Positions 19,671 to 29,319 are shown, counted from the first letter of the stretch. The stretch: DNA of 64,000 bases from CAWIMX01 sp963792785 (GCA_963792785.1 CAWBXO010000004.1:806001-870000), one strand, 5' to 3'. The notes: generated by a model not told the origin, from the letters alone. Numbers and translations: made by a program.

Positions 19671-20192
19671 CTACCCCGAGGCCACTCGTGCCAGGGCCTC
19701 GCCGTCCAGCCGATACACCGTCCACTCGTCCATCGGCCGCGCACCGAGGCTGCGGTAGAAGCCGATCGCCGGTTCGTTCCAGTTCAGCACCGACCATTCC
19801 ATCCGCCGGCAGTCGCGCTCGGCGGCCAGGCGCGCGACGTGCGTGAAGAGCCGCTTGCCGAACCCGCGCCCACGCCACCGCTCGTCGACGAAGATGTCCT
19901 CGAGGTACATGCCGGGCCGGCCCCAGAAGGTCGAGAAGGAATGGAAGAACACGGCGAAGCCCACGGGCTCCCCGTCCGCGTAGCCGATCGCGGCCTCCGC
20001 GTACGCGCGTGGCCCGAAGAGCGTGTCGGCGAGGTCCGCCTCCGTGGCGACGACCTGGTGCGGCAGGCGCTCGTAGGCGGCCAGCGCCCGGATGAGCCGC
20101 AGCACCGCGGCTTCGTCGCCGGGCCGCGCCGGGCGAATCTCGAAGGTCACATCGCCGGCCATCGGCCGGAGTAAACCATTTCGACCCGACAC
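19671..20192 (-). CDS. GNAT acetyltransferase (diamine/SSAT-like)
   Basis: A 173-residue GNAT protein. Hallmarks are YLEDIFVDERWRGRGFGKRL (acetyl-CoA loop RGRGFGKRL), then CRRMEWSVLNWNEPAIGFYRSLGARPM. The combination MYLEDIFV...NWNEPAIGFY is typical of spermidine/spermine or diamine acetyltransferase-like and N-acetyltransferase YafP-like members. The GTG start at 20192 has AAGGAGG about 8 bp upstream. It is convergent with bcp and divergent from the permease gene at 20210. Confidence 0.82.
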   Translation of the reverse strand: MSGRNGLLRPMAGDVTFEIRPARPGDEAAVLRLIRALAAYERLPHQVVATEADLADTLFGPRAYAEAAIGYADGEPVGFAVFFHSFSTFWGRPGMYLEDIFVDERWRGRGFGKRLFTHVARLAAERDCRRMEWSVLNWNEPAIGFYRSLGARPMDEWTVYRLDGEALARVASG

Positions 20193-20209
20193 TCGTCTAC
20201 CTCCTTACC

Positions 20210-22709
20210 GTGCTCACCCTGAAGTTCGCCCTCAGGAGTTTCGCCCGCACGCCGTTCGTCACCGCCGTGGCCGTGGCCTCCCTGGCATTCGGGATCGGCG
20301 CGAACACGGCAATCTTCACGATCTTCAACCAGCTGCTGCTCCGGCCGATGCCGGTGGACGCCCCGGCCAGCCTCGTGAACCTGGGAGCCCCCGGACCCAA
20401 GCCGGGCTCCACGTCGTGCAACCAGGCGGGCGACTGCGATCAGGTGTTCAGCTACCCGATGTTCCGCGATCTCGAGCGCGAGCAGTCGGTGTTCACGGCC
20501 GTCGCGCTGCACCGCGCCTTCGGCGCGAACTTCGCGATCGACGGCCAGACGATCAACGGCGAGGCGCAGTTCGTCTCCGGCAGCTACTTCCCGATGCTCG
20601 GCCTCCACCCGGCGCTCGGACGGCTCCTCGGGCCTGCCGACGACCGCGCGCCGGGCGAGTCGCCCGTCGCCGTGATCAGCCACGCCTACTGGCAGACGCA
20701 CCTCGCCGGCGATCCGGGTGTCGTCGGCCAGGCGCTCACCGTCAACGGCGAGCCGCTGACGATCGTCGGCGTGGCGCCGGCGGGCTTCGACGGCATGACG
20801 CTCGGGTCGCGCCCCTTCGCGTATGTCCCGGTCACGCTGAGCGACACGCTGGACCGCGCGCCGGGCCGGCTCGAGAACCGGCGCTCCTACTGGGCCTATC
20901 TCTTCGCGCGGCTGAAGCCGGGCACGTCGCTCGAGCAGGCGCGCACGGCGATCAACGTGCCGTACCACGCGATCCTCGACAACGTCGAGGCCGGCCTCCA
21001 GACCGGGATGAGCGATCAGACGATGGAGCGCTTCCGCGCAAAGTCGATCCTCGTCTCGCCCGGTGCGCACGGCCAGAGCCAGATCAACACGGAGGCCGTC
21101 GCGCCGCTCACGCTGCTGCTCGGCGTCGCCGCGTTCGTGCTGCTCATCGCGTGCGCCAACGTGGCCAACCTGCTCCTCGCCCGCGCGGCCGCCCGGCAAA
21201 CCGAAATCGCCGTGCGGCTCGCCATCGGCGCGAGCCGCTGGCAGCTCGTGCGGCAGCTCCTGTTCGAATCCTGCCTGCTGGCCCTGGCCGGCGGCGCCGC
21301 GGGCCTCGTGGTGGCGCGCTGGACGCTTCAGGGCATTCGCGCCATTCTCCCCCCCGAAGCCACGAGCACGATCCAGTTCACCATGGACTGGCGGGTGCTC
21401 GTCTTCGCCGCGGTCGTCGCCCTCGGCACGGGACTCCTCTTCGGCCTGTTCCCGGCGTGGCAGGGCACGCGGCCGGATCTCATCGCCTCGATCAAGACGC
21501 AGGCGGGCCAGTCGTCCGGCGCGCGCGCGGCCGCGCGCTTCCGGTGGTTCCTCGCGACGGCCCAGATCGCGCTGTCGATGGCCCTGCTCGTGTCGGCCGG
21601 CCTGTTCGTGAAAAGCCTGGTGAACGTGAGCCGCGTGGCGCTGGGCATCTCCACCGAGAACGTCGTGACGTTCGGGGTCTCGCCCGCGCTGAACGGCTAT
21701 CCGCCCGAGCGCTCGCGCGCCCTGCTGACCGAATTGGAAGACCGCCTCGCCGGCATGCCCGGCGTCGACGGCGTCACGGCCGCGCGCATCCCGGTCCTCG
21801 CCGGCAACAGCTGGGGCACCAGCGTGCGGGCGGAGGGCTTCGACGCGGGGCCAGACACCGACACCAGCTCGCGGCGGAATGAAGTCGGGCCGGGCTACTT
21901 CCACGTGATGGAGGTGCCGATCCTGGCCGGGCGCGAGTTCACCGACGCCGACGCCATCGGCGCGCCGAAGGTGGCCGTCGTCAACCAGGCGTTCGCGAAG
22001 AAGTTCGGCCTGGCCGATTCCGATCGGCCGACGCATCGCCCTCGGCCGCGAGGAGGGACAGCCGCTCGACATCGAGATCGTCGGGCTCGTGCGCGACGCC
22101 AAGTACAACGACGTGAAGGAGGCCGCGCCGCCGCAGGTCTTCCAGCCCGCGCGCCAGGACGAGAGCCTCGGCTCGGCCTACTACTACATCCGGACAGCGG
22201 GCCGCGCCGAAGACTTCCTCGCCACCGTGCCGAAAGTGGTGTCGAGTGTCGACGCCACCCTGCCCGTGGAGGAGCTCCGGACGCTGCCGGACCAGGTGCG
22301 CGACAACATCTTCCTGGACCGGTTCATCACGATCATGTCGTCGGCGTTCGCCGGCCTGGCGACGCTGCTGGCGGCCATCGGCCTCTACGGGGTGCTCGCC
22401 TACACGGTGGCCCAGCGCACGCGCGAGATCGGCGTCCGGATGGCCCTCGGCGCCGAGCCGTCACGCGTCCGGGCGATGGTCCTCCGCCAGGTGGGGATGA
22501 TGACCGCCGTCGGCGGCGCGGTGGGCCTGGCCGCCGCCATCGGGATCGGGCGGCTGGCGGGGTCCCTCCTCTACGAGCTCGATGGCTCGGACCCGATCGT
22601 CCTCACGTCGGCGGCCGTGGCGCTCGCTCTCGTGGCCCTCGCCGCCGGCTACGTGCCGGCCCTGCGCGCGTCGCGCGTGGACCCGATGCGCGCGCTCCGT
22701 TACGAATAA
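20210..22709 (+). CDS. ADOP-family MacB/FtsX permease (one frame break)
   Basis: About 832 residues when joined. It starts at a GTG (LTLKFALRSFARTPFVTAV), then MacB core, an FtsX block (LLIACANVANLLLARAAARQ), a second core and a C-terminal FtsX block ending RASRVDPMRALRYE. The frame breaks near 22021, where gccgattccgatcggccgac should probably read without one t to give the family motif DPIGRRIALG. Both halves are otherwise clean, so this is more likely a sequence error than a dead gene. The substrate is unknown. Confidence 0.85.
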
Positions 22710-22787
22710 CGACACTTAGCTTTTCTTTACGATCTTTTCACTGCAAGACAACTGGAGCGCCGGACCCAAAGCCGCGACACTCCGCCC

Positions 22788-23354
22788 ATGCACGCACGCG
22801 GGTGCGGCGGCCGGCTGGCAGCGAGTGGACTCGCGATGGCCTTCGCCTGCCTCCCCGCTGTGATCTCCGCCGCCGGCGAGTCCGAACTCGTCAGCCACGA
22901 CTCGCACATCCGCACCACCGACCGGCAATTGCGCGCGGCGCTCGACGATGGCATCGCTCACTCGGGCACGTTTCAGGGGCTCGTCACCCACCTCGAAGCG
23001 TCCGACGTCGTCGTGTTCGTGGTGTACGACCGCAAGCCGGGGCAGAACCTCGCGTCGAAGATCTCGTTCGTGTCGGCGGCGGGCGGGCGGCGGTACCTGA
23101 CGATCGGCCTGATGACGCGGCTGCCGCGGGTGCGGCAGGTGTCGATCCTCGCGCACGAGCTGCAGCACGCCGTGGAGATCGCCGACGCGCCGGCGGTGGT
23201 GAGTACCGCGTCGATGGCGCGCTACTACGCGGGGCTGAAGTACGCGGGCGTCCTGGACGCCAACGTCGATCACCGCTTCGAAAGCCGCGCGGCCATCACG
23301 GTCGAGGAGACCGTGGCGCGCGAGATGCGGCCGTTCGTGCGCAAGGCCGACTAG
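22788..23354 (+). CDS. Exported HELQH metalloprotease-like protein
   Basis: A 188-residue protein with a signal peptide (GLAMAFACLPAVISAAG). The centre carries SILAHELQHAVEIADAP, an HExxH zinc motif, and a downstream E in TVEETVAREMRPF. Small secreted proteins with this AHELQHAVEIA signature are common in Acidobacteriota. Proteolytic activity is inferred from the motif only. Confidence 0.7.
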   Translation: MHARGCGGRLAASGLAMAFACLPAVISAAGESELVSHDSHIRTTDRQLRAALDDGIAHSGTFQGLVTHLEASDVVVFVVYDRKPGQNLASKISFVSAAGGRRYLTIGLMTRLPRVRQVSILAHELQHAVEIADAPAVVSTASMARYYAGLKYAGVLDANVDHRFESRAAITVEETVAREMRPFVRKAD

Positions 23355-23378
23355 CGGCACTCGCCGCGCGCGCCGCCG

Positions 23379-24161
23379 TCAGTTGAGATCGCGCGACAGG
23401 ATCAGCTTCAACTGCAGGTTGTCCGACCCGTCGGTCAGCCCGAAGCCGATGCCCGCCTCCCAGTCGAAGAACCCGCCGGAGCGATCGACCACGCCGAAGA
23501 TCTGGTGCGACTGCTCGCTCTTCGGCGCGAAGTCGTGCAGCGGCCCGTACTCGGCGTACTCCTCCAGCGCCACGGCCCATTCCGGCGACGCGTTGTAGGC
23601 GACGCGGATCGATGGCGCGAACACCAGGTTCTTCAGGCCGTCGTAGGACGTATCCAGGATCGGATTGACGATCACGTCCACCGGGTGCAGGTGCCAGCCG
23701 AGGATCGGGCGAATCTCCGACGTGATGCGCTTCTCGTCCCAGTGCTTCGAGTTCACGCTGAACTCGAAGTTCACGCCGTAGACGAACCGGCGGTCGTCGC
23801 CGTTCGGCACCGCGAAGAGCGCGCGCAGCTTGAACCCGTCGATCAGGGCGCCCTGGTCCGCGTCGATGCTGTAGAGCGGCATGTACAGGCCCGCCTCGAA
23901 CCAGTTCGTGACCCCCAGCGCCCATTCCGGCACGCCGTTCAGCGAGTGGTGCGAGACCACGGCGCCGGGGAATGCCGGATCCTTGATGCCATCGGGCGTG
24001 AAGTTGTTGTGCAGCGTCAGGTTGAACGTCCCGACCGGGGCCAGTCCGCCGTCGTACACCTGGATTTCGTCGCCCTGCGCGTGCGCGAGCGCCGGGGCGA
24101 GCCCGAGCGTCAGGACCACAGCGGCGATGCGTCCACAGAATCGAAGCGTGCGTGTGTGCAT
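23379..24161 (-). CDS. Outer-membrane beta-barrel-like exported protein
   Basis: A 260-residue protein with a signal peptide (IAAVVLTLGLAPALAHAQ). The mature part alternates aromatic and polar residues (GTFNLTLHNNF, ALGVTNWFEAGLYMPLYS, FVYGVNFEFSVNSKHWD) and ends DNLQLKLILSRDLN. This looks like a small transmembrane barrel. No specific family is recognised. The gene starts just left of a long tandem repeat. Confidence 0.65.
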   Translation of the reverse strand: MHTRTLRFCGRIAAVVLTLGLAPALAHAQGDEIQVYDGGLAPVGTFNLTLHNNFTPDGIKDPAFPGAVVSHHSLNGVPEWALGVTNWFEAGLYMPLYSIDADQGALIDGFKLRALFAVPNGDDRRFVYGVNFEFSVNSKHWDEKRITSEIRPILGWHLHPVDVIVNPILDTSYDGLKNLVFAPSIRVAYNASPEWAVALEEYAEYGPLHDFAPKSEQSHQIFGVVDRSGGFFDWEAGIGFGLTDGSDNLQLKLILSRDLN

Positions 24162-24190
24162 AGCCGCAAATCCTACCGCAAACCCGTGAC

Positions 24191-24290
24191 CCGACCCACC
24201 CGACCCACCCGACCCACCCGACCCACCCGACCTACCCGACCTACCCGACCTACCCGACCTACCCGACCTACCCGCCCCACCCGCCCTACC
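24191..24290. repeat. Tandem repeat, ~11 copies of a 9-bp unit (cccgacc(c/t)ac type)
   Basis: An uninterrupted run of cgacccacc units shifting to cgacctacc units, then cgccccacc-type copies. It fills the gap between two minus-strand genes and touches the 3' end of the gene at 24286. Length variation by slippage is likely. Long ORFs through it (Thr-Arg-Pro repeats) are not genes. Confidence 0.9.
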
Positions 24291-24846
24291 GCGGCCACAG
24301 CCAGCCAAAGACGCCCGCCGTCAGCAGCCCGTAGAGCAGGCCGTCGATCATCGACTTGAAAGTCGTCGCCCAGCTCTTGCCGTACCAGATCGACTGCTGC
24401 GGCAGCGCAAGCGCGTACGCGATGAAGGCCGTGGTCCCGGCGAAGCGGAACACCTGGAGATAGTCGGTACCGGCGGGGACGGCCCGGCTGGCGACGTAGG
24501 CCGCGAGCACCGACACCACCAGGGAATAGACGAACCACATCACGAGGTTCTTGCCCATCGCCACCGGCCCTGCCGCGCGGACGGTCATGTAGACGACCGG
24601 CCCCTTCGTCATCTTCTCGGCGAATTCTTTCGATCGCATCTGCTCCATCGAGCCGGGCTGCGGCAGCGCGTAGTCGCCCGGGGGAATCTCGAACGGACGG
24701 ATCGCGTCCTGCAGCTCGCCTTCGCGGGGCGCGCGGCGCCAGTCGCCCCGATGGAACGGCGTCATCATGTGGATGAGGGAGCTCGCCACGAAGACGAGCA
24801 CGGCCGACAGCACGATCGGAATCACGAGCGACGTCAATGCAACCAT
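24286..24846 (-). CDS. Conserved membrane protein of unknown function
   Basis: A 186-residue protein with an N-terminal membrane helix (LVIPIVLSAVLVFVASSLIHMM), a soluble loop containing GDYALPQPGSMEQMRSKEF, and about three more helices (LVMWFVYSLVVSVLAAYVAS, TTAFIAYALALP, GLLYGLLTAGVFGWLW). AAGGAG precedes the ATG at 24846. The HMMTPFH and PPGDYALP motifs suggest a conserved family, but I cannot assign a function. Confidence 0.7.
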   Translation of the reverse strand: MVALTSLVIPIVLSAVLVFVASSLIHMMTPFHRGDWRRAPREGELQDAIRPFEIPPGDYALPQPGSMEQMRSKEFAEKMTKGPVVYMTVRAAGPVAMGKNLVMWFVYSLVVSVLAAYVASRAVPAGTDYLQVFRFAGTTAFIAYALALPQQSIWYGKSWATTFKSMIDGLLYGLLTAGVFGWLWPR

Positions 24847-24979
24847 GTTCGTGGCTCCTTCCATCACTGGCGGCGGGGCCCCACCCCCGCCGCGAACTGA
24901 CGCCGATGCTCGCCCTCGGATCTCCATGTCCTCGGGCTCGCATGGCCGCAGGCGCAGGCATCTCCTATGGCGACAGAGC

Positions 24980-25453
24980 CTATCCGCCAGGCCGGCGCTG
25001 ATTGATCGCGCGCGTCAGCGCGTCCGGCTCGTCCGTGCCGATGCGGAATCGCGATCCGTCCGTCAGCACCAGCTCGACGGCCGACAGGCCGTACACGCCG
25101 TACATGATGCCGCCGGGAATCACCCGCACGCCCCAACCGTGCCACCAGCGGTTGCGGACGGGCGTGACGCTCACGACGTCCGTCAGGGGAATCCGCCGTT
25201 TGATCAACCCGATGCCGAGCCGAGCCGACACGTGCGTCGCGTCCACGGTCACGGTCAGAACCGAGAACAGCAGGAGCGCCGTCACGGCAATCACGAGAAT
25301 GGCCGTCGGCGCCGCCGAGCCGGCGCCCAGCACGGCAGTGGTGACGCCGAAGATGACCGCGGCAAGGCCCACGTTCACCCAGCCGTATTGCGTATGACGG
25401 TACGGGGTCATGGCCGACGCGGACGGCAGGTGGTCTTTCCGTGGTTCGACCAT
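24980..25453 (-). CDS. Small membrane protein with PH-like domain
   Basis: A 157-residue protein. Two membrane helices (VNVGLAAVIFGVTTAVLGAG and AILVIAVTALLLFSVLTV) are followed by a strand-rich domain with GLIKRRIPLTDVVSVTPVRN, GIMYGVYGLSAVELVLTDG and RFRIGTDEPDALTRAI. This matches bacterial PH-like domain proteins attached to membrane helices. Function unknown. Confidence 0.6.
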   Translation of the reverse strand: MVEPRKDHLPSASAMTPYRHTQYGWVNVGLAAVIFGVTTAVLGAGSAAPTAILVIAVTALLLFSVLTVTVDATHVSARLGIGLIKRRIPLTDVVSVTPVRNRWWHGWGVRVIPGGIMYGVYGLSAVELVLTDGSRFRIGTDEPDALTRAINQRRPGG

Positions 25454-25470
25454 AGGCCCGATACCATACC

Positions 25471-26217
25471 TCAGGGATCTTCCGCGATCGCGGAATAGTA
25501 GGCGGCGATGCGCTCCCGCGCACCGGGCCGGGTGTACACGTCGGGCCGGCGGGTTTCGACGACGCTCGCGATGACCGCGGCCACCTCCTCGGGCGTCTGG
25601 CCGTCGGGAATCTTTCGGGAGTCCACGCCCCCGTGCACCGCGTTCAGCCCGAACCCGGTGTAGACCACGCCGGGCGACACGATCGAGAACTGGATGCCCG
25701 GGTGCGTCTGCCGTACCTCGTCGCGGAGCGTGGCCGTCAGCGCGTTCAGGAAGTGCTTCGCGCCGCAGTACGCGGACCGCTGCGTCGCGAACGGCATCCG
25801 CCCGAGCATCGACGACACGTTGATCACGTGGCCGCTGCCCCGCGCCTTGAAGTGCGGCAGCGCCGCCTGGATCGCATAGAGCGCCGACTTCACGTTCACG
25901 AGCATCATCTGGTCGATGTCCTCGTCGGTGAGCTCGGACGGCGCGCGCGTGATCCCCTGGCCCACGTTGTTCACCAGCGTGTCGAGGCGGCCGAAGCGCG
26001 CGATCGTCTCCCGCACCATGCGTTCCGCATCGGCGCGCACCGTGACGTCGGCGGCCAGCGCCAGGGTGTTGGGGCCGCAGGCCGCCGCCACCGCCTGCAG
26101 TTCCGGCGCGCGGCGCGCCACCAGCGCGAGCAACGAGCCGCGGCCGGCGAGGTCGCGGGCCAGCGCCGCCCCGATGCCCGAGCTGGCGCCCGTGATGAGT
26201 ACGACACGATCGTTCAT
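25471..26217 (-). CDS. Short-chain dehydrogenase/reductase
   Basis: A 248-residue classical SDR: NAD(P)-binding TGASSGIGAALARDLAG, the NNVG motif in LDTLVNNVGQG, and the catalytic S...YxxxK set (NVSSMLGR then SAYCGAKHFLNAL). It reduces or oxidises a carbonyl/alcohol substrate that cannot be inferred. It leads a long minus-strand run of small genes continuing to 37 kb. Confidence 0.88.
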   Translation of the reverse strand: MNDRVVLITGASSGIGAALARDLAGRGSLLALVARRAPELQAVAAACGPNTLALAADVTVRADAERMVRETIARFGRLDTLVNNVGQGITRAPSELTDEDIDQMMLVNVKSALYAIQAALPHFKARGSGHVINVSSMLGRMPFATQRSAYCGAKHFLNALTATLRDEVRQTHPGIQFSIVSPGVVYTGFGLNAVHGGVDSRKIPDGQTPEEVAAVIASVVETRRPDVYTRPGARERIAAYYSAIAEDP

Positions 26218-26226
26218 GACCACACC

Positions 26227-26718
26227 TCAGAGCGCTTTCTCGAAACAGTGGAACTCGCCTTTTCGCAGCATCACGCAGCCCGCGTCATGGTAGCCGAGAC
26301 CGCGGTAGAGGCGCAGCGCGGCGGGATTACGTGAGAACGCGTCCAGGCGGACGGCGCCGAATCCCAGCGCGGCGGCGCGCCGTTCGGCCTCTTCCATGAG
26401 CGCGCGCGACAGGCCCTCGCCCTGCCGCCGTGGATGGACCATCAGCCGGTGCACGATCGCGAGGCGATCGGCGTGGATCGTCCACGGGACGGCGGCGTAC
26501 TCGGGACTCGGCCGATCGTCGATCGTGAACGCGCCGTCCGGGATTGCGTCGGCGCCCGGGAGGATGTAGAGCGCTCCGGCCCGCGCGTCGGCGAGGAAAG
26601 TCAGCTCGGTGGGATAGAGATCGTCCCATTGCTCGATGCCCCGCCGCCGCATCTCCGCGATGCAGGCGCGCGCGAGCCCGGCCACGCCGGGCACGTCACG
26701 AAGCGTCGCGAGCCGCAC
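26227..26718 (-). CDS. GNAT acetyltransferase
   Basis: A 163-residue GNAT protein. It has IVHRLMVHPRRQGEGLSRAL (acetyl-CoA binding loop) and RLDAFSRNPAALRLYRGLGY, the usual C-terminal motif. The GTG start at 26718 lies inside the end of the CYTH gene (overlap 26696-26718), implying translational coupling. The substrate is unknown. Confidence 0.75.
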   Translation of the reverse strand: MRLATLRDVPGVAGLARACIAEMRRRGIEQWDDLYPTELTFLADARAGALYILPGADAIPDGAFTIDDRPSPEYAAVPWTIHADRLAIVHRLMVHPRRQGEGLSRALMEEAERRAAALGFGAVRLDAFSRNPAALRLYRGLGYHDAGCVMLRKGEFHCFEKAL

Positions 26719-27235
26719 GCTGGTCCTGCGCTTCGAGCAGATCGACATACGCGGAGGCGACGAGCGCCGACGGGGGGACGCCGAGCGCCTCGAGCAGCCG
26801 GCGGGCCTCCGCCTCGCCCTCCGCGATCGGCTCGCCGTCGCCCAGGACGACCTCGAGCTCGACGAACGATCCAAGGCGCTCGACACGATCGAGGTGCACG
26901 CGCGTGCGGCCCGCCAGATACACTTCGCGCTCCTTCACGACACTGCCGCGCACGGGCAGCACCCGGCCGAGGATCTCGGCCAGCGTCTCGCCCCGCGCGC
27001 ACCCGATGCGCGTATAGGTGGACGTCTTCGGACCGGCCACGTCGGGACGCTCGTACGCGATCAGCTCGCCCGATCCGTCCGCGAACGTCCGCACCTTCAG
27101 CCGTCCCGACGGGACCAGGAAGAACGTGTCCGTCTGCCGAAGCCGCTCGCCTGGCCCGCCGGCCAGGGCCATCGCGCGGGCGCGGATGGGCGCCAGGTCG
27201 TCCACGCGCGCCTTGATCTCGACGTTCACACCCAC
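26696..27235 (-). CDS. CYTH-domain protein (class IV adenylate cyclase / thiamine triphosphatase-like)
   Basis: A 179-residue CYTH tunnel-fold protein. The N-terminal EIKARVD is the EXEXK-like signature, and basic and acidic tunnel residues follow in GRLKVRTFADGSGELIAYER, RVHLDRVERLGSFVELEVVL. It resembles bacterial AC2-like/CyaB proteins, which bind triphosphates; cyclase versus triphosphatase activity cannot be decided here. Confidence 0.8.
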   Translation of the reverse strand: MGVNVEIKARVDDLAPIRARAMALAGGPGERLRQTDTFFLVPSGRLKVRTFADGSGELIAYERPDVAGPKTSTYTRIGCARGETLAEILGRVLPVRGSVVKEREVYLAGRTRVHLDRVERLGSFVELEVVLGDGEPIAEGEAEARRLLEALGVPPSALVASAYVDLLEAQDQRAARDAS

Positions 27236-27254
27236 GACAGCGCCGGCCGCTCCC

Positions 27255-28013
27255 TCAGGCCGCGACCCGGGCGGCGTCGAGGAACACGGAATTCACCATC
27301 GAGCCGCCGCGAAGAATGTAGCCCTTGGAGGTCAGGTAACGCGTGATGTCCGCCTCCTCGCCCTTGGCGTTGAACGGCACGCTCTCGCAGCAGATCACGC
27401 CCGGGCGGAACCGTTCGAGATCCAGCGAGCGGAGGATCGCCTCGTCGAGGCCTTCGATGTCGGTCGAGAGCAGATCGGGCGCGCGCCCCAGGTGCTCCTC
27501 GATCGCGCGGTTGATGTTGATGAGAGGCATCTGCGTAATCCGCTCGACCACGCTCTCCGTCTGGCCCGCCTGCAGCTTCGCGACCTGCTCGGAGGAGAAC
27601 GTATTGAGCAGCGGGTTGCCCTTGATCTCGTAGTAATCGGCCTCGGCGGCATCGGTCACGCCGATCCCCGCCGCGATCACGTCGTCCTTCGGCCGCTGCC
27701 GGCGCAGCAGTTCGACGTACATCGGGTTCGGTTCGACGAGCACGCCGGTCGAACCGGTGCCGTACAACAGGTAGGTGTTGCTGCTCCGGACGGGATGGGC
27801 GGCGCCGACGTCCATGTAGGTCGGCCGCTCGAGACCCAGCACGTCGTGCAGCGCGTGGTACAGGACGATGTCCTCGCCCTGCTGGGAGAAGCTGAGGCGG
27901 CCGAACTCGGGCACGACCTGCCGGCGGCCGGGACCAAACCGCTCCCACCCCGCCGCGCCGACCGCGCCGCCGATGGCGCCGGCGGCGCCCGCCATGAACT
28001 CGCGCCGTTTCAC
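27255..28013 (-). CDS. FkbM-family methyltransferase with Tat-like leader
   Basis: A 252-residue protein. Its N terminus MKRREFMAGAAGAIGGAVGA is a twin-arginine-like signal, unusual for a methyltransferase. The body has the SAM-binding region TYMDVGAAHPVRSSNTYLL, an acidic VLVEPNPMYVELLRR strand, and the conserved DLLSTDIEGLDEAILRSLD of the FkbM family. It may act on a cell-envelope glycan or lipid. The exported location is inferred from the leader. Confidence 0.8.
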   Translation of the reverse strand: MKRREFMAGAAGAIGGAVGAAGWERFGPGRRQVVPEFGRLSFSQQGEDIVLYHALHDVLGLERPTYMDVGAAHPVRSSNTYLLYGTGSTGVLVEPNPMYVELLRRQRPKDDVIAAGIGVTDAAEADYYEIKGNPLLNTFSSEQVAKLQAGQTESVVERITQMPLININRAIEEHLGRAPDLLSTDIEGLDEAILRSLDLERFRPGVICCESVPFNAKGEEADITRYLTSKGYILRGGSMVNSVFLDAARVAA

Positions 28014-28041
28014 GCGTGCCCCTCCTGCACTGGCGGGACGG

Positions 28042-28314
28042 CTACTCCGCCGTCGTGGGATCGATGATCGTCTTCACTTCTGAGACGCGGTTGGCCGGAA
28101 ACCCGCCCAGCCGGGCGTGCTCGCGCACCATGTCCTCGTTGGGCGCGATGTAGACGCAGTAGATCTTGTCGCCCGTCACGTAGCTGTGCACCCACTGAAT
28201 CTGCGGCCCCAGGTTCTTCAGGACGCCGCACGACGTCTGCGAAATGCCCTGCAGTTGCTCGCCGGAGAGCGCACCCGCGCCAGGGATCTCGCGTTCGATC
28301 ACATACTTCGGCAT
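28042..28314 (-). CDS. DUF4242 (nickel-binding-like) small protein
   Basis: A 90-residue protein beginning MPKYVIEREIPGAGALSGEQ and containing WVHSYVTGDKIYCVYIAPNE and a final FPANRVSEVKTIIDPTT. These are the conserved blocks of DUF4242, a ferredoxin-like fold. Function unknown. Confidence 0.8.
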   Translation of the reverse strand: MPKYVIEREIPGAGALSGEQLQGISQTSCGVLKNLGPQIQWVHSYVTGDKIYCVYIAPNEDMVREHARLGGFPANRVSEVKTIIDPTTAE

Positions 28315-28354
28315 AAGGCCTCCGAGCCTCCATCGTATGCCAGTTTGAATGGTT

Positions 28355-28705
28355 TCATCGCTTCCGCGTCTTCCGGGAGGTGAGACGCCACGACACGGAC
28401 AGTAGGTCCCTCAGCGCGTCGCGGTCGATCCGCGACAGGCGGACCAGCACGAGCGGATACGGGCGGTAGTAGTCCGTCAGGTAGTAGGTCTCGGGCGCGT
28501 CCTCGAGCAGGAGGTCGCGATCCTCGAACTCGCTCCGCACGACCAGCGTGTCGGGCTCGGCGGACGGATGCCTGGCCAGGCCAGCCATGAAGCAGCCGCC
28601 GAGCTTCAGCACGGGCGACCCGTCATACCGCGTCGACACCTCGACGCGCGGCAGGGCGAGCCCGACCCGTTTGACGATGGCGAACGGATTGGGGCGCGTC
28701 GTCAT
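28355..28705 (-). CDS. MmcQ/YjbR-family protein
   Basis: A 116-residue protein with the YjbR pattern: VKRVGLALPRVEVSTRYDGS, VLKLGGCFMAGLARH and YYLTDYYRPYPLVLVRLSRI, followed by a basic tail. The fold is CyaY-like and DNA binding has been proposed for the family. A second member follows immediately upstream at 28724-29068. Confidence 0.8.
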   Translation of the reverse strand: MTTRPNPFAIVKRVGLALPRVEVSTRYDGSPVLKLGGCFMAGLARHPSAEPDTLVVRSEFEDRDLLLEDAPETYYLTDYYRPYPLVLVRLSRIDRDALRDLLSVSWRLTSRKTRKR

Positions 28706-28723
28706 CGAGCGATGCGAGGCTAT

Positions 28724-29068
28724 TCAGGACGCTCGGCGCTTCCGCGATCGCGACGCGGACTTCGCCACCGTGTTCTGCCACGCCAGGGTCATGGCCTCGC
28801 CCAGCGCCTCTTCGGAGACCGATGCCAACGAGACGGTCGTCGCCCCGGATCGGCCCCACGCACCGCTCGCGGGCTCGAACGCGTCGGGATGGTCGCGCAG
28901 GAACACCGCCTGCTGCTCCGGCGTGAGGGACAGATTGCCGAACAGCGGATCGTGATGGAGTGTCGCGAAGATGCGGTTGTGGACGCGGAAGTCGGGATGG
29001 CCCATGTGCGCGCTTTCCACGGCGCCCTCCATCCCCAATGCGATGCGCCGGAAGCCTTGAGCGGTCAT
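28724..29068 (-). CDS. MmcQ/YjbR-family protein, second copy
   Basis: A 114-residue YjbR-fold protein: FRRIALGMEGAVESAHMGHP, IFATLHHDPLFGNLSLTPEQ, and a C-terminal AMTLAWQNTVAKSASRSRKR. It is only distantly similar to its neighbour at 28355-28705, so this is not a recent tandem duplication. ATG 29068 gives the family-typical start MTAQGFRRIAL. Confidence 0.78.
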   Translation of the reverse strand: MTAQGFRRIALGMEGAVESAHMGHPDFRVHNRIFATLHHDPLFGNLSLTPEQQAVFLRDHPDAFEPASGAWGRSGATTVSLASVSEEALGEAMTLAWQNTVAKSASRSRKRRAS

Positions 29069-29103
29069 CGGTTCAGCATCACCAGATCGTGATCCTGCGG
29101 CTA

Positions 29104-29319
29104 TCAGAAGAAGAACTGACGCGACAGCCACGTCTTGCACTGGTACCACTGGCCGTCGCGCCGCTGGAACACCTGCAGGTAGAAATCCCGATCTGTCCGC
29201 TGCTCGATAGGCACGGTGAACCCCTGAAGATCCTCGGCGCTCAGCGGCACGCAGACGGGGCGGAGCGCGAACCCAAGCGCGATGGCCAGGAAGCAGAGCA
29301 ACAGGAAGGCCCAGCGCAT
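29104..29319 (-). CDS. Small exported protein
   Basis: A 71-residue protein: an N-terminal hydrophobic segment (AFLLLCFLAIALGFALR) followed by a short soluble part with DFYLQVFQRRDGQWYQCKTW. Its start overlaps the stop of the DUF1330 gene at 29319. Unknown family; accepted because of the start/stop coupling and codon pattern. Confidence 0.5.
   Translation of the reverse strand: MRWAFLLLCFLAIALGFALRPVCVPLSAEDLQGFTVPIEQRTDRDFYLQVFQRRDGQWYQCKTWLSRQFFF

Noticed and set aside
24181..24359. Long plus-strand ORF with Thr-Arg-Pro repeats
   Set aside because: It is just the translation of a 9-bp tandem repeat crossing a real minus-strand gene; no family match or ribosome-binding site.
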